A stretch of DNA of 64,000 nt from Methanolobus chelungpuianus (lineage in GTDB: Archaea > Halobacteriota > Methanosarcinia > Methanosarcinales > Methanosarcinaceae): contig NZ_JTEO01000002.1 of assembly GCF_024500045.1 (NCBI RefSeq), forward strand, positions 496,001 through 560,000. Reading direction: 5' to 3'. Position numbers and translations under genes: made by a program. Under the pieces are notes generated by a model that worked only from the letters and a program-made list of their open reading frames with translations, was not told the origin of the DNA and ran no database searches. Below, one piece after another: positions 53,998-62,718 of the stretch. The stretch's first letter is position 1. The number at the start of each line of letters is the position of its first letter.

Positions 53998-54932
53998 CGG
54001 TTGAGAGTATGTATGACCTGATCATTATAGGAGCAGGGCCTGCAGGGCTGGCTGCATCTATATACGCCGCAAGGTACGGACTGGATACGCTGGTACTCGA
54101 GCAGTCCGCAGTCCCCGGGCAGATATCCATGGCAACGGTGATAGAAAACTATCCCGGCTTCATTTCTGCTTCCGGAAAGGAACTCATGGGCCGCTTCAAG
54201 GAGCATGCCCTGGCTAACGGGGTCACAATAAAGAAGGCCGATGTTATAAAAGTTGAATCTGTAACCGATAAGAAGCTTGTTCTCACCCGAGAGGAGGAGC
54301 TCCATGCACATGCGGTCATCATTGCAACAGGTGCGAACCCGCGGCTTCTCGGCGTTCCGGGTGAGAGAAAGCTGCTGGGGAAAGGTGTATCTTACTGTGC
54401 TACCTGTGACGCTCCTTTCTTTGAGGACCAGGAGGTTCTGGTTGTGGGCGGGGGCGAGTCAGCTGTCACCGATGCCCTGATCCTGTCAGGTATCGCAAGC
54501 AAAGTCTATGTTGTCCACAGGAGGGATACTCTCAGGTCGTGTAAGGTACTGCAGCAAAGGGCTTTCCTGAAGGAGAATATCGAATTCATCTGGGATACCG
54601 TTCTCGAGGAGATCATAGGCGAGGATGCTGTGGAGAAGGTCATCCTGAGGAATCTGAAGACAGATGAAGTGACCGAAAAGAACATTGACGGGGTCTTCAT
54701 ATATGTAGGTATCAATCCCAATACCTCACTGGTTGAGCTTGACAAGAACGAAAACGGCTTCATAAGAACAAACGCGAGGATGGAAACTTCTGTTAAGGGT
54801 ATCTATGCTGCCGGTGACTGCCGTGAGACATCTCTATGGCAGGTTGTCACGGCGGTTGCTGACGGGGCCGTGGCGGCGGTCTCAGCACAGGAGTACATTA
54901 CAGGCCTCAAACTCAGGCCACAGGATATCTGA
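53994..54932 (+). CDS. trxB: Thioredoxin reductase
   Basis: The 312-residue flavoprotein has the FAD motif GAGPAGLAAS (13-22), the redox pair C135-A-T-C138, the NADPH motif GGGESA (152-157) with HRRD and R181 for the 2'-phosphate, and the C-terminal GIYAAGDCRETSLWQ FAD site. The HRR..R pattern favours NADPH over F420H2 as donor. The start overlaps the glutaredoxin-like gene; an internal ATG at 54009 is also possible. DUF2111 follows after 14 bases. Confidence 0.95.
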   Translation: MTVESMYDLIIIGAGPAGLAASIYAARYGLDTLVLEQSAVPGQISMATVIENYPGFISASGKELMGRFKEHALANGVTIKKADVIKVESVTDKKLVLTREEELHAHAVIIATGANPRLLGVPGERKLLGKGVSYCATCDAPFFEDQEVLVVGGGESAVTDALILSGIASKVYVVHRRDTLRSCKVLQQRAFLKENIEFIWDTVLEEIIGEDAVEKVILRNLKTDEVTEKNIDGVFIYVGINPNTSLVELDKNENGFIRTNARMETSVKGIYAAGDCRETSLWQVVTAVADGAVAAVSAQEYITGLKLRPQDI

Positions 54933-54946
54933 ATCCATAAAAAGGG

Positions 54947-55372
54947 ATGATCAAGATGAACGATAACAACGAATATGACCAGTATTGTCTCAGGATATGT
55001 GCAGACTCGACAGCTCAAGAACTGCAACCTGTAGCCCAGGTGGTACATGCCCTGCTGGGAATACCTGTTACTATCCGAAGCAGGAACCATAAGGGCATCC
55101 GCATGGAGAGGGGCGTGGTCCTTGAAACGGAATACACGGGTCCGGTCCTGGAAGAAGCGCTCCAGACAAATACTGTTATCAGGAAGGTGCCATCCGAAGG
55201 GACCTATAAGGGGAAAGCTGTAGTAGTGGTTCCCATAAGAGGACATGTAGGTGATGCGATAGCTGCCATAGGTGTTGTGGATCTTGTAGCTGCAATGGAT
55301 ATACTGTACATGTTCAGGGAATATCCGGGAGTCATCGAGGAAGTGGAGGAAGCCAGGAGCAGGATGAAATAA
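54947..55372 (+). CDS. DUF2111-family protein
   Basis: The 141-residue protein matches DUF2111, known mainly from methanogens. Landmarks are ALLGIPVTIRSRNHKGIRMERG, GPVLEEALQTN, VVVPIRGHVGDAIAAIGVVDLV. It resembles a small regulatory or ligand-binding domain. It is probably translated with trxB, 14 bases downstream on the same strand, suggesting a tie to thiol redox or its control. The function is unproven. Confidence 0.85.
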   Translation: MIKMNDNNEYDQYCLRICADSTAQELQPVAQVVHALLGIPVTIRSRNHKGIRMERGVVLETEYTGPVLEEALQTNTVIRKVPSEGTYKGKAVVVVPIRGHVGDAIAAIGVVDLVAAMDILYMFREYPGVIEEVEEARSRMK

Positions 55373-55378
55373 TCCCTC

Positions 55379-55588
55379 TTAAAGATCCCTGAATTTCTGG
55401 AGCTTGATGGCCTGTCCTATCACAAGTGCAACTATGGAGATTGCGATGGCAAGCAGTATGACCATTATTATATTCCCTGTCTCTGCATACTTCATCATGC
55501 TGTAGAACAGGAAAGCACTCAGTAAAGCACCAACTGCAAGCAGGATTGCGATCGGCAATGAATATAATTTTCCAAGCGGTCCTTCCAT
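55379..55588 (-). CDS. Small two-helix membrane protein, unknown
   Basis: The 69-residue protein has two hydrophobic helices, about residues 9-30 and 39-60, and a short charged end (KLQKFRDL). No family is recognised. It is on the minus strand, converging on the DUF2111 gene with only 6 bases between the stops. Its ATG is in a plausible promoter context, with an AT-rich stretch near 55610-55640. A gene is likely but not certain. Confidence 0.6.
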   Translation of the reverse strand: MEGPLGKLYSLPIAILLAVGALLSAFLFYSMMKYAETGNIIMVILLAIAISIVALVIGQAIKLQKFRDL

Positions 55589-55662
55589 AAAGGGAACAGA
55601 GCTTTATTCATATTATACTTTTCTATTACAAACAATCATGCTTTTATGACACGGAGTCTCAA

Positions 55663-56439
55663 ATGGAACTAAAGAACATACTTAGCAAAGTACATGATAA
55701 TGAGCTGGATCTGGAAACCGCAGAAGCGCAGATACGCTCTATGGGCTATGTTCCTGTTTCCGATATCGCGAAGGTGGATATTTTCAGGAGGCATCGCACC
55801 GGGATAATGGAAGCCATCCTGGCTGAGGGCAAAGACCCTGAGGATGTGGTGCAGATAGCAAAGGCGCAGGTTGCTGCTACTGGCAGGGTGCTCATAACCC
55901 GCCTGGGTGTGAAGCACAGGGAGGCGCTGGAATCCGACTTCAAGCCGGTAGAGATCGAATGGAGCCTGCACCGGAACGCAGCAGTTGTCCACGACGGTAC
56001 GCCCTCACCAAGGACCGGGGGTGTTGTCGCCATTATTACAGCCGGTACTGCTGATATTGACGTTGCCGAGGAGGCCCGCATGGTGGCCCATGAACTGGGC
56101 TGCGAGACCATTGCCATCTATGATGTGGGTGTTGCAGGCTTCCACAGGCTGGTAGGGGAGATGCTCAAGCTCCAGGACCGCAAGCCTGATGCCATAGTTG
56201 TGGCAGCCGGAAGGGAAGGAACCCTACCGACAGTAGTCTCCGGCCTTGTGGATGTACCCGTTATTGGTGTTCCGGTATCAACCGGCTATGGAGCAGGGGC
56301 AAAAGGCGAGGCTGCCCTGCTCTCGATGCTGCAGTCATGCTCTGTCCTCTCGGTGGTTAACATTGATGCAGGCTTCGTGGCAGGCTCTTTTGCCGCAAGG
56401 ATAGCAAACACAGTGGCAAAGGCCAGGAGCAGGGAATAG
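55663..56439 (+). CDS. larB: Nickel pincer cofactor biosynthesis protein LarB
   Basis: LarB carboxylates and hydrolyses nicotinic acid adenine dinucleotide, the first step towards the nickel pincer nucleotide used by lactate racemase and its relatives. The 258-residue protein has a variable N-terminal part and a PurE-like domain: TAGTADIDVAEEARMVA, VYDVGVAGFHRL and VVAAGREGTLPTVVSGLVD, VIGVPVSTGYG. It lies 64 bases upstream of larC on the same strand. No larA or larE is in the window. Confidence 0.93.
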   Translation: MELKNILSKVHDNELDLETAEAQIRSMGYVPVSDIAKVDIFRRHRTGIMEAILAEGKDPEDVVQIAKAQVAATGRVLITRLGVKHREALESDFKPVEIEWSLHRNAAVVHDGTPSPRTGGVVAIITAGTADIDVAEEARMVAHELGCETIAIYDVGVAGFHRLVGEMLKLQDRKPDAIVVAAGREGTLPTVVSGLVDVPVIGVPVSTGYGAGAKGEAALLSMLQSCSVLSVVNIDAGFVAGSFAARIANTVAKARSRE

Positions 56440-56503
56440 TCCTGAAGTCCGTCCTGCAGAAGTAAAGCCGGATGGACGCCATTAAATGAAAGGATGTGAA
56501 AGC

Positions 56504-57688
56504 ATGAGATCACTTATATTCGACCCTTTTTCAGGAGCAGCAGGGGATATGATACTTGCAAGCCTTATCGGGCTTGGTGCGGACAGGGAAAAGGTAAGGG
56601 AAGTAATAGAATCCGCAGTCGACGTTACGGTATCCGTGGGTAGTGCCGATAAGCGTGGTATAAGGGCGGTTGACGTAAAGATACATGCCCCCCGGGAGAC
56701 TCACCACCGGCATTACCACGACCTGGTGGATGTAATTAAAAGTGCAGGGCTTCCTCCCGCAGTGGAGCAGAGTGCCCTTGGGGTGTTTGCCATAATGGCC
56801 GAAGCTGAGTCAGGTGTGCACGGTGTGCCTCTTGAGGAGCTGCACTTCCATGAAGTGGGTCAGAATGACGCCCTTGCGGATGTGATAGGTTCTTGTTATG
56901 CCATCCATGAGATTGCCGCAGATGCAGTGCTGTGCACGCCAGCAAATGTTGGCGGGGGAAAAGTGAAGGCTGCACACGGAATGATGTCAGTTCCCGCACC
57001 TGCAACCCTGGAGATCCTGAAACAGGGGGGATTGCTGTTCTATGGTTCCGGCAGCCGGGAACTGCTGACACCTACCGGTGCGGCCTTGCTTGCCTATTTC
57101 GCAAAGCCCGTGGAGAATATTCCAAGGGGACAGGTCATATCCGTAGGTTACGGTGCAGGAGATGCCGATACCGAGGACCCGAATGTGCTGCGTGCGATAC
57201 TGATGGATATGCATGACACACTGTCCCGGGACACTATAGAAGTCCTGGAAACCAATGTGGATGATGTCACCGGTGAAGTTCTCGGGAACCTGTTCGACCG
57301 CCTGCTCTCGGCCGGTGCAAGGGATGTCACCATCACTGCCGCGATAATGAAGAAGGGCAGGAGCGGCCATATCATTAAAGTCATAACGAAGCCTCAGGAC
57401 AGCGATAATGTTGCAAGGGTGCTGATGAAGGAAACCGGAACCCTCGGGGTGCGCGTGATCCCCACAAAACACCGCTACATTGCAGACCGCCGCATGGAAA
57501 AGGTCCCCGTCGTCCTGCGGGGTGAGGAGTTCGACGTTCCTGTCAAGATAGCCCAGGACCGGACAGGGGAGATACTGCACATGTCCGCGGAGTACGAGGA
57601 CTGTCGCAGGATCGCCGAAAAAGTGAAGCTGCCGCTCAAGGAGGTCATGAGGAGGGTCGAGGAGGAAGCCTGGGAAAGATTTGCCTAG
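56504..57688 (+). CDS. larC: Nickel insertion protein LarC
   Basis: LarC inserts nickel into the pincer nucleotide in a CTP-dependent step. The 394-residue protein has the family start FDPFSGAAGDMILASLI, the histidine-rich loop RETHHRHYHDL, the ELHFHEVGQNDALADVIG motif and TNVDDVTGEVLG. In lactobacilli LarC needs a programmed frameshift, but here it is one continuous frame. AAGGATGTG precedes the ATG at 56504; an in-frame ATG six codons earlier is less likely. A pyrimidine-rich tract after the stop may terminate the larBC transcript. Confidence 0.93.
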   Translation: MRSLIFDPFSGAAGDMILASLIGLGADREKVREVIESAVDVTVSVGSADKRGIRAVDVKIHAPRETHHRHYHDLVDVIKSAGLPPAVEQSALGVFAIMAEAESGVHGVPLEELHFHEVGQNDALADVIGSCYAIHEIAADAVLCTPANVGGGKVKAAHGMMSVPAPATLEILKQGGLLFYGSGSRELLTPTGAALLAYFAKPVENIPRGQVISVGYGAGDADTEDPNVLRAILMDMHDTLSRDTIEVLETNVDDVTGEVLGNLFDRLLSAGARDVTITAAIMKKGRSGHIIKVITKPQDSDNVARVLMKETGTLGVRVIPTKHRYIADRRMEKVPVVLRGEEFDVPVKIAQDRTGEILHMSAEYEDCRRIAEKVKLPLKEVMRRVEEEAWERFA

Positions 57689-57793
57689 CATCGCTTCCTT
57701 TCTTTCCTTCCTTTCTGTTCGCAAGACACGTAAGGCAAATTCCTTACAACTTCACCAAAAGCAATCTAAACCATACAGCCAATTACACAGCAG

Positions 57794-58690
57794 ATGATAG
57801 ACGATGTCATAAAACAGTTCAAAGAACTGGACAACAAGGACCTGCGCATACTGCAGGGCATTGAGATGGGCATGAAACACTATGAATGGGTGCCTGTGGA
57901 AGAGCTTATGAAGTTCACCAGGCTGCCGTTCGCCGCGCTGGAACACAAGCTCAGGCAGCTCATGCGCAAGAAGATGGTCGTGGCAACCAACACTCCCTAC
58001 GAGGGATACCAGATATACTTCGATGCATACGACGCCCTTGCTCTCAACACATTTGTCAAGAGAGGCACCGTGAGCGCCATAGGGGATGAGATCGGCGTCG
58101 GTAAGGAGTCCGTCGTTATCGAGGCTGTACGGGAGGCCGAGCTTGGGATCGGTGAGCCCCAGGGAGTCATCATCAAGTTCCACAGGGAGGGCAGGACCAG
58201 CTTCAAGAGCGTAAAGAGGGTACGTTCCCACCTGGATGACAAGGAACACTTCTCATGGATATATGCCGCCAGGCTTGCTGCCAAAAGAGAGGCAGACATA
58301 ATGAAGCAGCTTTATCCGGATGTCGCTGTGCCTAAGCTGATAGACAACAACCGGCATGCACTTGTCATGGAAGTTGCACCCGGCTCCCTTCTCTACCGGA
58401 CGAAACTGGAAGATCCGGAATGGTTCATGAACACGATAATCGATCAGCTGAAGGCCACTTACGGAAAAGGCATCATACACTCTGATATCAGCGAGTACAA
58501 TATCTTCGTATATGACGGTGGAGTGCAGATAATCGACTGGCCCCAGTATGTGGATACAGGCCACCCCCAGGCCGATGAGCTGCTTGCCAGGGATGTGCTC
58601 AATGTGCTCAAATACTTCAAGCGTAAATACAATATCAGCAGGGATCAGGATGAAGTGATGGCCTATATAAAGCAAGTCCAAGAGTCATAA
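57794..58690 (+). CDS. rio2: Rio2-type serine/threonine protein kinase
   Basis: Rio2 is an ATPase/kinase that helps mature the small ribosomal subunit. The 298-residue protein has the family's N-terminal winged helix (about 1-90), then the kinase fold: IGVGKESVVIEA (flexible P-loop), GVIIKFHREGRTSF, the catalytic loop HSDISEYNIF and the metal motif IIDWPQ. It ends near residue 298, slightly short but normal for archaea. DUF460 follows after 32 bases on the same strand. Confidence 0.94.
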   Translation: MIDDVIKQFKELDNKDLRILQGIEMGMKHYEWVPVEELMKFTRLPFAALEHKLRQLMRKKMVVATNTPYEGYQIYFDAYDALALNTFVKRGTVSAIGDEIGVGKESVVIEAVREAELGIGEPQGVIIKFHREGRTSFKSVKRVRSHLDDKEHFSWIYAARLAAKREADIMKQLYPDVAVPKLIDNNRHALVMEVAPGSLLYRTKLEDPEWFMNTIIDQLKATYGKGIIHSDISEYNIFVYDGGVQIIDWPQYVDTGHPQADELLARDVLNVLKYFKRKYNISRDQDEVMAYIKQVQES

Positions 58691-58722
58691 CTATATGCTA
58701 TCGCCAACATAAGTTACATTGT

Positions 58723-60696
58723 ATGCAGAACGGGGTTATTTACGGTATTGATATCGCCAAAGGTTCCTCCAGGGCTCAGGACGTGCCACGGTATGCGGTT
58801 GCAGTCCTCCGGGAAGGCGAGATCACACCATATACCATGCTGCGCAGGCATAAGATCCTGGGAATGGTGCAGAGGGATCGGCCTGATTATATTGCTGTTG
58901 ACAATATATATGAGCTGGCCGCTGACAAGAACGACCTGATGCAGTTCCTTGGCAGGCTGCCTGAGAACACCAAGCTGGTCCAGGTTACAGGTGGTATCCA
59001 TCAGAAGCCCCTGCTGCGCCTTGCCCAGGAACACGGAATCTCCTTCAACCAGTTCAATCCGGTCGAGGAGGCAGAAGTTTGTGCAACCCTGGCAAGCCTG
59101 GGCGTGGGCTGCGAGGTATCCCTTTTTGAGGATGTCACAAAGATAAAGATAAGCAGGGCACGCTCTCTTGGAAGGGGTGGCTGGAGCCAGAACCGCTATC
59201 GCAGGAAAGTGCATGGCGGGGTGAAGGAGAAGAGCAGGGAGATAGAGAACGTATTGCGGAGATTCTCCAGGGAGACCGGCTTCACTTACAGCGCAAAGGC
59301 TACAGAGGGCTTTGGTGGCTATGTGAGGGTGGAGTACACGGTAAATGCAAGAAGGGACAAGGTGCCTGTAAAACCTTCCAATACCGCCGATGTTCAGGTG
59401 ACCGTCAAAAGCGTGGAAAGGGACAAGATAAAGTACCTGCCTCTGAAGAAGAAGGACAGGAAATACACTATAGTAGGGATAGATCCCGGAACAACGGTTG
59501 GCATAGCCATACTTTCCCTTGAGGGGGAATTACTGCTCTCGCGCAGTATCCGCGGGATATCACATGATGAGGTCGTCAAGCTGATCGCCGAATACGGTAA
59601 ACCGGCGGTGGTTGCCACTGATGTCTTTCCCACCCCCGCGGCCGTTGAGAAGATACGCCGCAGTTTCAATGCAGTCCTGGGTACGCCCGGCGGGGAGATG
59701 AGGGCAGAGGAGAAGATAGCGCTGGCCAGGACATTCGGCTATTCCAATGACCATGAAAGGGATTCCCTTGCAGCGGCGCTCACAACATACAAGAATTACA
59801 AGAATGTCTTCTCCAGGATCGAGAAAAGGACTCCTAAGTACCTTGATATCGACAGGGTGAAGTTCCATGTGATACATGGCGCTTCCATCGAGGAAGCCAT
59901 TGAAAAGGTGCTGCCCTCGCCTAAGATGCAGAAGGATGTCAGGCCGGCACCTGAAAAGACCGAAGCGCCTGATGTTGACGAGCAGGTGAGCAGGCTGAGG
60001 GAGGAACTGAGCCAGAAGAATGCCCAGGTAAAGCAGCTTAAAGAATATGTGGCCGAGCTCAAATACGAATCCGGCCAGAAGGAGATCGAGATCGAGGCAC
60101 TGGAGCATCGCATCAGCAAGATGAGAACTTCCGAGTCCCTTAAGGTGCGCAGGGACAAGGAGATACAGATAAGGGACCGCGAGATCGAGCGCCTTAAAAA
60201 AGAGCTGGCCGGCGCCCGCAAATCCCTGAAGAACCAGCGCTTGCATACAAAGCGCCTGAAGCAGATGCATAAGAAAGAGATGAAAGGCGAGGGCCTGCCG
60301 GTAAAGATCATCACGTCCTTCGCAAAGGAGGCCATACAGCATACAAAGGACACCTACGGCCTTAAAAAAGGCGACCTGGTATATCTTGAGAATCCCAGCG
60401 GCGGAGGCCCCGTTACCGCTTCCCTGCTTGCAGATTCAGGGGTCCGTGCAGTTATAACCTCAGAAGAGATACCGCACGCTGCCCTGGAATATTTCTACGA
60501 CTCCAACCTGCCTGTGATAAGGGGCCTTGAGGTGCAGAGGGTGGATGATTTTGCGATGGTCGATCCAGCGATGCTGGACGAGGCCATCAGGGAATGGGAT
60601 GAGAAGATACGGGCGCATGTGCGGGAAAAAGAGCATCAGCAGTTCAAATCGATACTGGACGAATACCGCAGTGAGCGCAGGCGGGGGCTTGCATAG
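58723..60696 (+). CDS. DUF460-family protein with RNase H-like domain and coiled coil
   Basis: The 657-residue protein belongs to the archaeal DUF460 family. An N-terminal segment (about 1-175) and a second RNase H-like, YqgF-related domain (about 245-370; TIVGIDPGTTVGIAIL, VVATDVFPTPAAVEKI) are followed by a coiled coil (about 420-525) of heptad repeats and a C-terminal domain (about 540-640). Aspartates in GIDPGTT and the later ATDVFP could form a nuclease site. The family's role is not known; RNA processing is a guess. It is flanked by rio2 and mobA. Confidence 0.88.
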   Translation: MQNGVIYGIDIAKGSSRAQDVPRYAVAVLREGEITPYTMLRRHKILGMVQRDRPDYIAVDNIYELAADKNDLMQFLGRLPENTKLVQVTGGIHQKPLLRLAQEHGISFNQFNPVEEAEVCATLASLGVGCEVSLFEDVTKIKISRARSLGRGGWSQNRYRRKVHGGVKEKSREIENVLRRFSRETGFTYSAKATEGFGGYVRVEYTVNARRDKVPVKPSNTADVQVTVKSVERDKIKYLPLKKKDRKYTIVGIDPGTTVGIAILSLEGELLLSRSIRGISHDEVVKLIAEYGKPAVVATDVFPTPAAVEKIRRSFNAVLGTPGGEMRAEEKIALARTFGYSNDHERDSLAAALTTYKNYKNVFSRIEKRTPKYLDIDRVKFHVIHGASIEEAIEKVLPSPKMQKDVRPAPEKTEAPDVDEQVSRLREELSQKNAQVKQLKEYVAELKYESGQKEIEIEALEHRISKMRTSESLKVRRDKEIQIRDREIERLKKELAGARKSLKNQRLHTKRLKQMHKKEMKGEGLPVKIITSFAKEAIQHTKDTYGLKKGDLVYLENPSGGGPVTASLLADSGVRAVITSEEIPHAALEYFYDSNLPVIRGLEVQRVDDFAMVDPAMLDEAIREWDEKIRAHVREKEHQQFKSILDEYRSERRRGLA

Positions 60697-60698
60697 GC

Positions 60699-61304
60699 TT
60701 GAAGAGATCCTCTGTATTGCTGGCAGGCGGCCTGGGAACAAGGCTTCAGGGAAGGGAGAAGGCGCTTCTTCCCTTTAAGGGAACCACTTTTATTGAGAAT
60801 ACCCTGCAGGTGCTGGAAACTGTATGCGATGAGGTGATCATCTCCTTCAGGGACGAAGCCCAGCGGAAGTACTTCGGATCTTATGCCCGCGGAAGGGACA
60901 CCGTACTGGACAGGATGCAAAACACAGGTCCCCTTGCAGGCATGCTTGAAGGGTTCAGGGCTGCCCGCGGGGAATATGTACTTGTCACAGCCTGCGATAT
61001 GCCTTATATCAGTGCGGATATCATTGAGCTCATGTTCAGGATGGCAGAAGGCCACGATGCAGTGGTCCCGGTGAGCGCCTCCGGTACAAGGGAACCCCTG
61101 CATGCCGTATACAGGAGAGTCCCGATGCTGCATGCGATAGCAGCCTCCCTGCAGGAGGGGGATAGGTTTGCCATGTCTCCTGTACTGAAACTGGATGACG
61201 TGTTGTATCCCGGAGCAGAGGCCTTATGTCACGGAGGCAAAGAGCTCATGTGCTTTGCCAACATAAACACTCCCGAGGATCTGGAAAAGTTAGAGGGCGA
61301 CTGA
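60699..61304 (+). CDS. mobA: Molybdenum cofactor guanylyltransferase
   Basis: MobA links GMP to molybdopterin to make the dinucleotide cofactor used by methanogen formylmethanofuran dehydrogenase and formate dehydrogenases. The 201-residue protein has the nucleotidyltransferase start LLAGGLGTRLQGREKALLPF, the GPLAGMLEGFRAARGEYVLVTACDMPY metal and GTP region (read in parts) and ANINTPEDL at the end. It starts 2 bases after the DUF460 stop and ends 25 bases before the next gene, so the four genes from rio2 may share a transcript. Confidence 0.92.
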   Translation: MKRSSVLLAGGLGTRLQGREKALLPFKGTTFIENTLQVLETVCDEVIISFRDEAQRKYFGSYARGRDTVLDRMQNTGPLAGMLEGFRAARGEYVLVTACDMPYISADIIELMFRMAEGHDAVVPVSASGTREPLHAVYRRVPMLHAIAASLQEGDRFAMSPVLKLDDVLYPGAEALCHGGKELMCFANINTPEDLEKLEGD

Positions 61305-61329
61305 TATTTTGTCTGGTCCGGGTGATCTG

Positions 61330-61854
61330 ATGGACAACTGCATACTGATAGAAAAAGCTGTAAGACGGATTGCCGATGCATATGATCTCGACCTTGATAA
61401 GGTTGAGAAAGCCATATACGGGTCCGAGTTCCCCCTCGACCTGCCCGGGATGATGGATGACGGATTGTATTGTTTCCGGGGACCCGATGATGAGGTAAGA
61501 TACGATAACGCTTCAATCTGCCTTTCCAACAGGATCCTGGCAAACCCGGGAGTTGCCAGGGTCCTGCTATCCTCTATACGTTCCAGAATGGACCAATGGG
61601 ACAGGGAGGATATCAACGATCTTCTCTCACTCCTCAGGCAGGCTGTCAGCATAATGGAGCTGAATCCTGACTTCTACACGGTCCCGGGATCGTATATAGA
61701 TATCAATCACTTGCCCTCGGAACGCATCCCTGAAGATGTGAATGCCAGGTACAGGATATGGTCCATGGATAAAAAAGGGGTATGCCTTGTAGGTATTGAT
61801 GCGGACCGGCTTATGCATATAGATGATATCCGAAAGTCTTTAAGTATGATCTGA
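61330..61854 (+). CDS. Protein of unknown function downstream of mobA
   Basis: I do not recognise this 174-residue protein. It is soluble and acidic, with no cysteine-metal motif or membrane helix. It begins with a helical DNCILIEKAVRRIADAYDLD stretch and has FPLDLPGMMDDGLYCF near residue 45. GGTGATC precedes the ATG at 61330; a TTG seven codons earlier is the alternative. It follows mobA by 25 bases and so may be cotranscribed. The function cannot be told. Confidence 0.65.
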   Translation: MDNCILIEKAVRRIADAYDLDLDKVEKAIYGSEFPLDLPGMMDDGLYCFRGPDDEVRYDNASICLSNRILANPGVARVLLSSIRSRMDQWDREDINDLLSLLRQAVSIMELNPDFYTVPGSYIDINHLPSERIPEDVNARYRIWSMDKKGVCLVGIDADRLMHIDDIRKSLSMI

Positions 61855-62073
61855 AGTGGCCTGTCCCGAAACATGAATGGCGTAGATGTTGCTGTTTTTA
61901 ACTAGTTTTGGCATGCTATCCCCTCTGATTCTCAAGAGATTCATATAAAGCTGCCTAAAAGATTCGATAAGTTAATAATGTTGATGTGCGTTAACAAAAT
62001 AGGAATAGTTCTAATATACTGATACTTGCATATTTATTATTCCTTTATCCTGATAGTGGAGCTGGTTGGCAGG

Positions 62074-62718
62074 ATGGAGAGCGATACACCGGAAGAATGG
62101 TTCAAACTGGCTTTTGACTCGGATGAGCCGGAAGAGAAAATAGAGTATTTAGACCTCATACTCGAATGTGAGACAAGGGACCCTGCTCTCTGGAGCGATG
62201 ATGCTATTGCTCTTGTATGGAACAATAAGGGAATTGCTCTCACTTTTATGGGAATGTATGCAGAATCACTGGACTGCTTCGAGAGGTCCCTGAATCTTAA
62301 CAGGAACGATACTGACGTATGGTACAATATGGGAGTTGCCTTTTTTAATCTGGGACTATTCGAGGAAGCCATTGATTGCTATAACAGGATCCTGCGCATC
62401 GATCCGCGCAATGACAATGCATGGATAAACAAGGGTGATGTCCTCGTATACATTGGCAGGCATAACGAGGCTCTGGATTGTTACACCAAGGTTCACAAGG
62501 AAATAGAGCTTGACAACAAATTCGCGATAGTGTGGAATAAAAAAGGGATGGTCTATCTCGACCTCTGCCTTTACGAGAATGCTGCCGAATGTTTCTCAAA
62601 GGTGCTCTCAATAGATCCTGAACATGAGAGCGCCATCGAGAATCTGAGGCTTGCCATGGAAGAAGCTAAAATGAAGAACAGCCTCGTGATCCATGCGCAG
62701 ACACAGACATTCAGATGA
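62074..62718 (+). CDS. TPR-repeat protein
   Basis: The 214-residue protein is made almost wholly of tetratricopeptide repeats, four to five helix pairs from about residue 10 to 205, for example ALVWNNKGIALTFMGMYAES, DVWYNMGVAFFNLGLFEEA and NAWINKGDVLVYIGRHNEA. Such arrays bind partner proteins; the partner is unknown. A frame is open from a TTG at 62026, but the ATG at 62074 starts the soluble part; the ribosome binding site is weak. Its 3' end overlaps the convergent nuclease gene by 8 bases. Confidence 0.85.
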   Translation: MESDTPEEWFKLAFDSDEPEEKIEYLDLILECETRDPALWSDDAIALVWNNKGIALTFMGMYAESLDCFERSLNLNRNDTDVWYNMGVAFFNLGLFEEAIDCYNRILRIDPRNDNAWINKGDVLVYIGRHNEALDCYTKVHKEIELDNKFAIVWNKKGMVYLDLCLYENAAECFSKVLSIDPEHESAIENLRLAMEEAKMKNSLVIHAQTQTFR

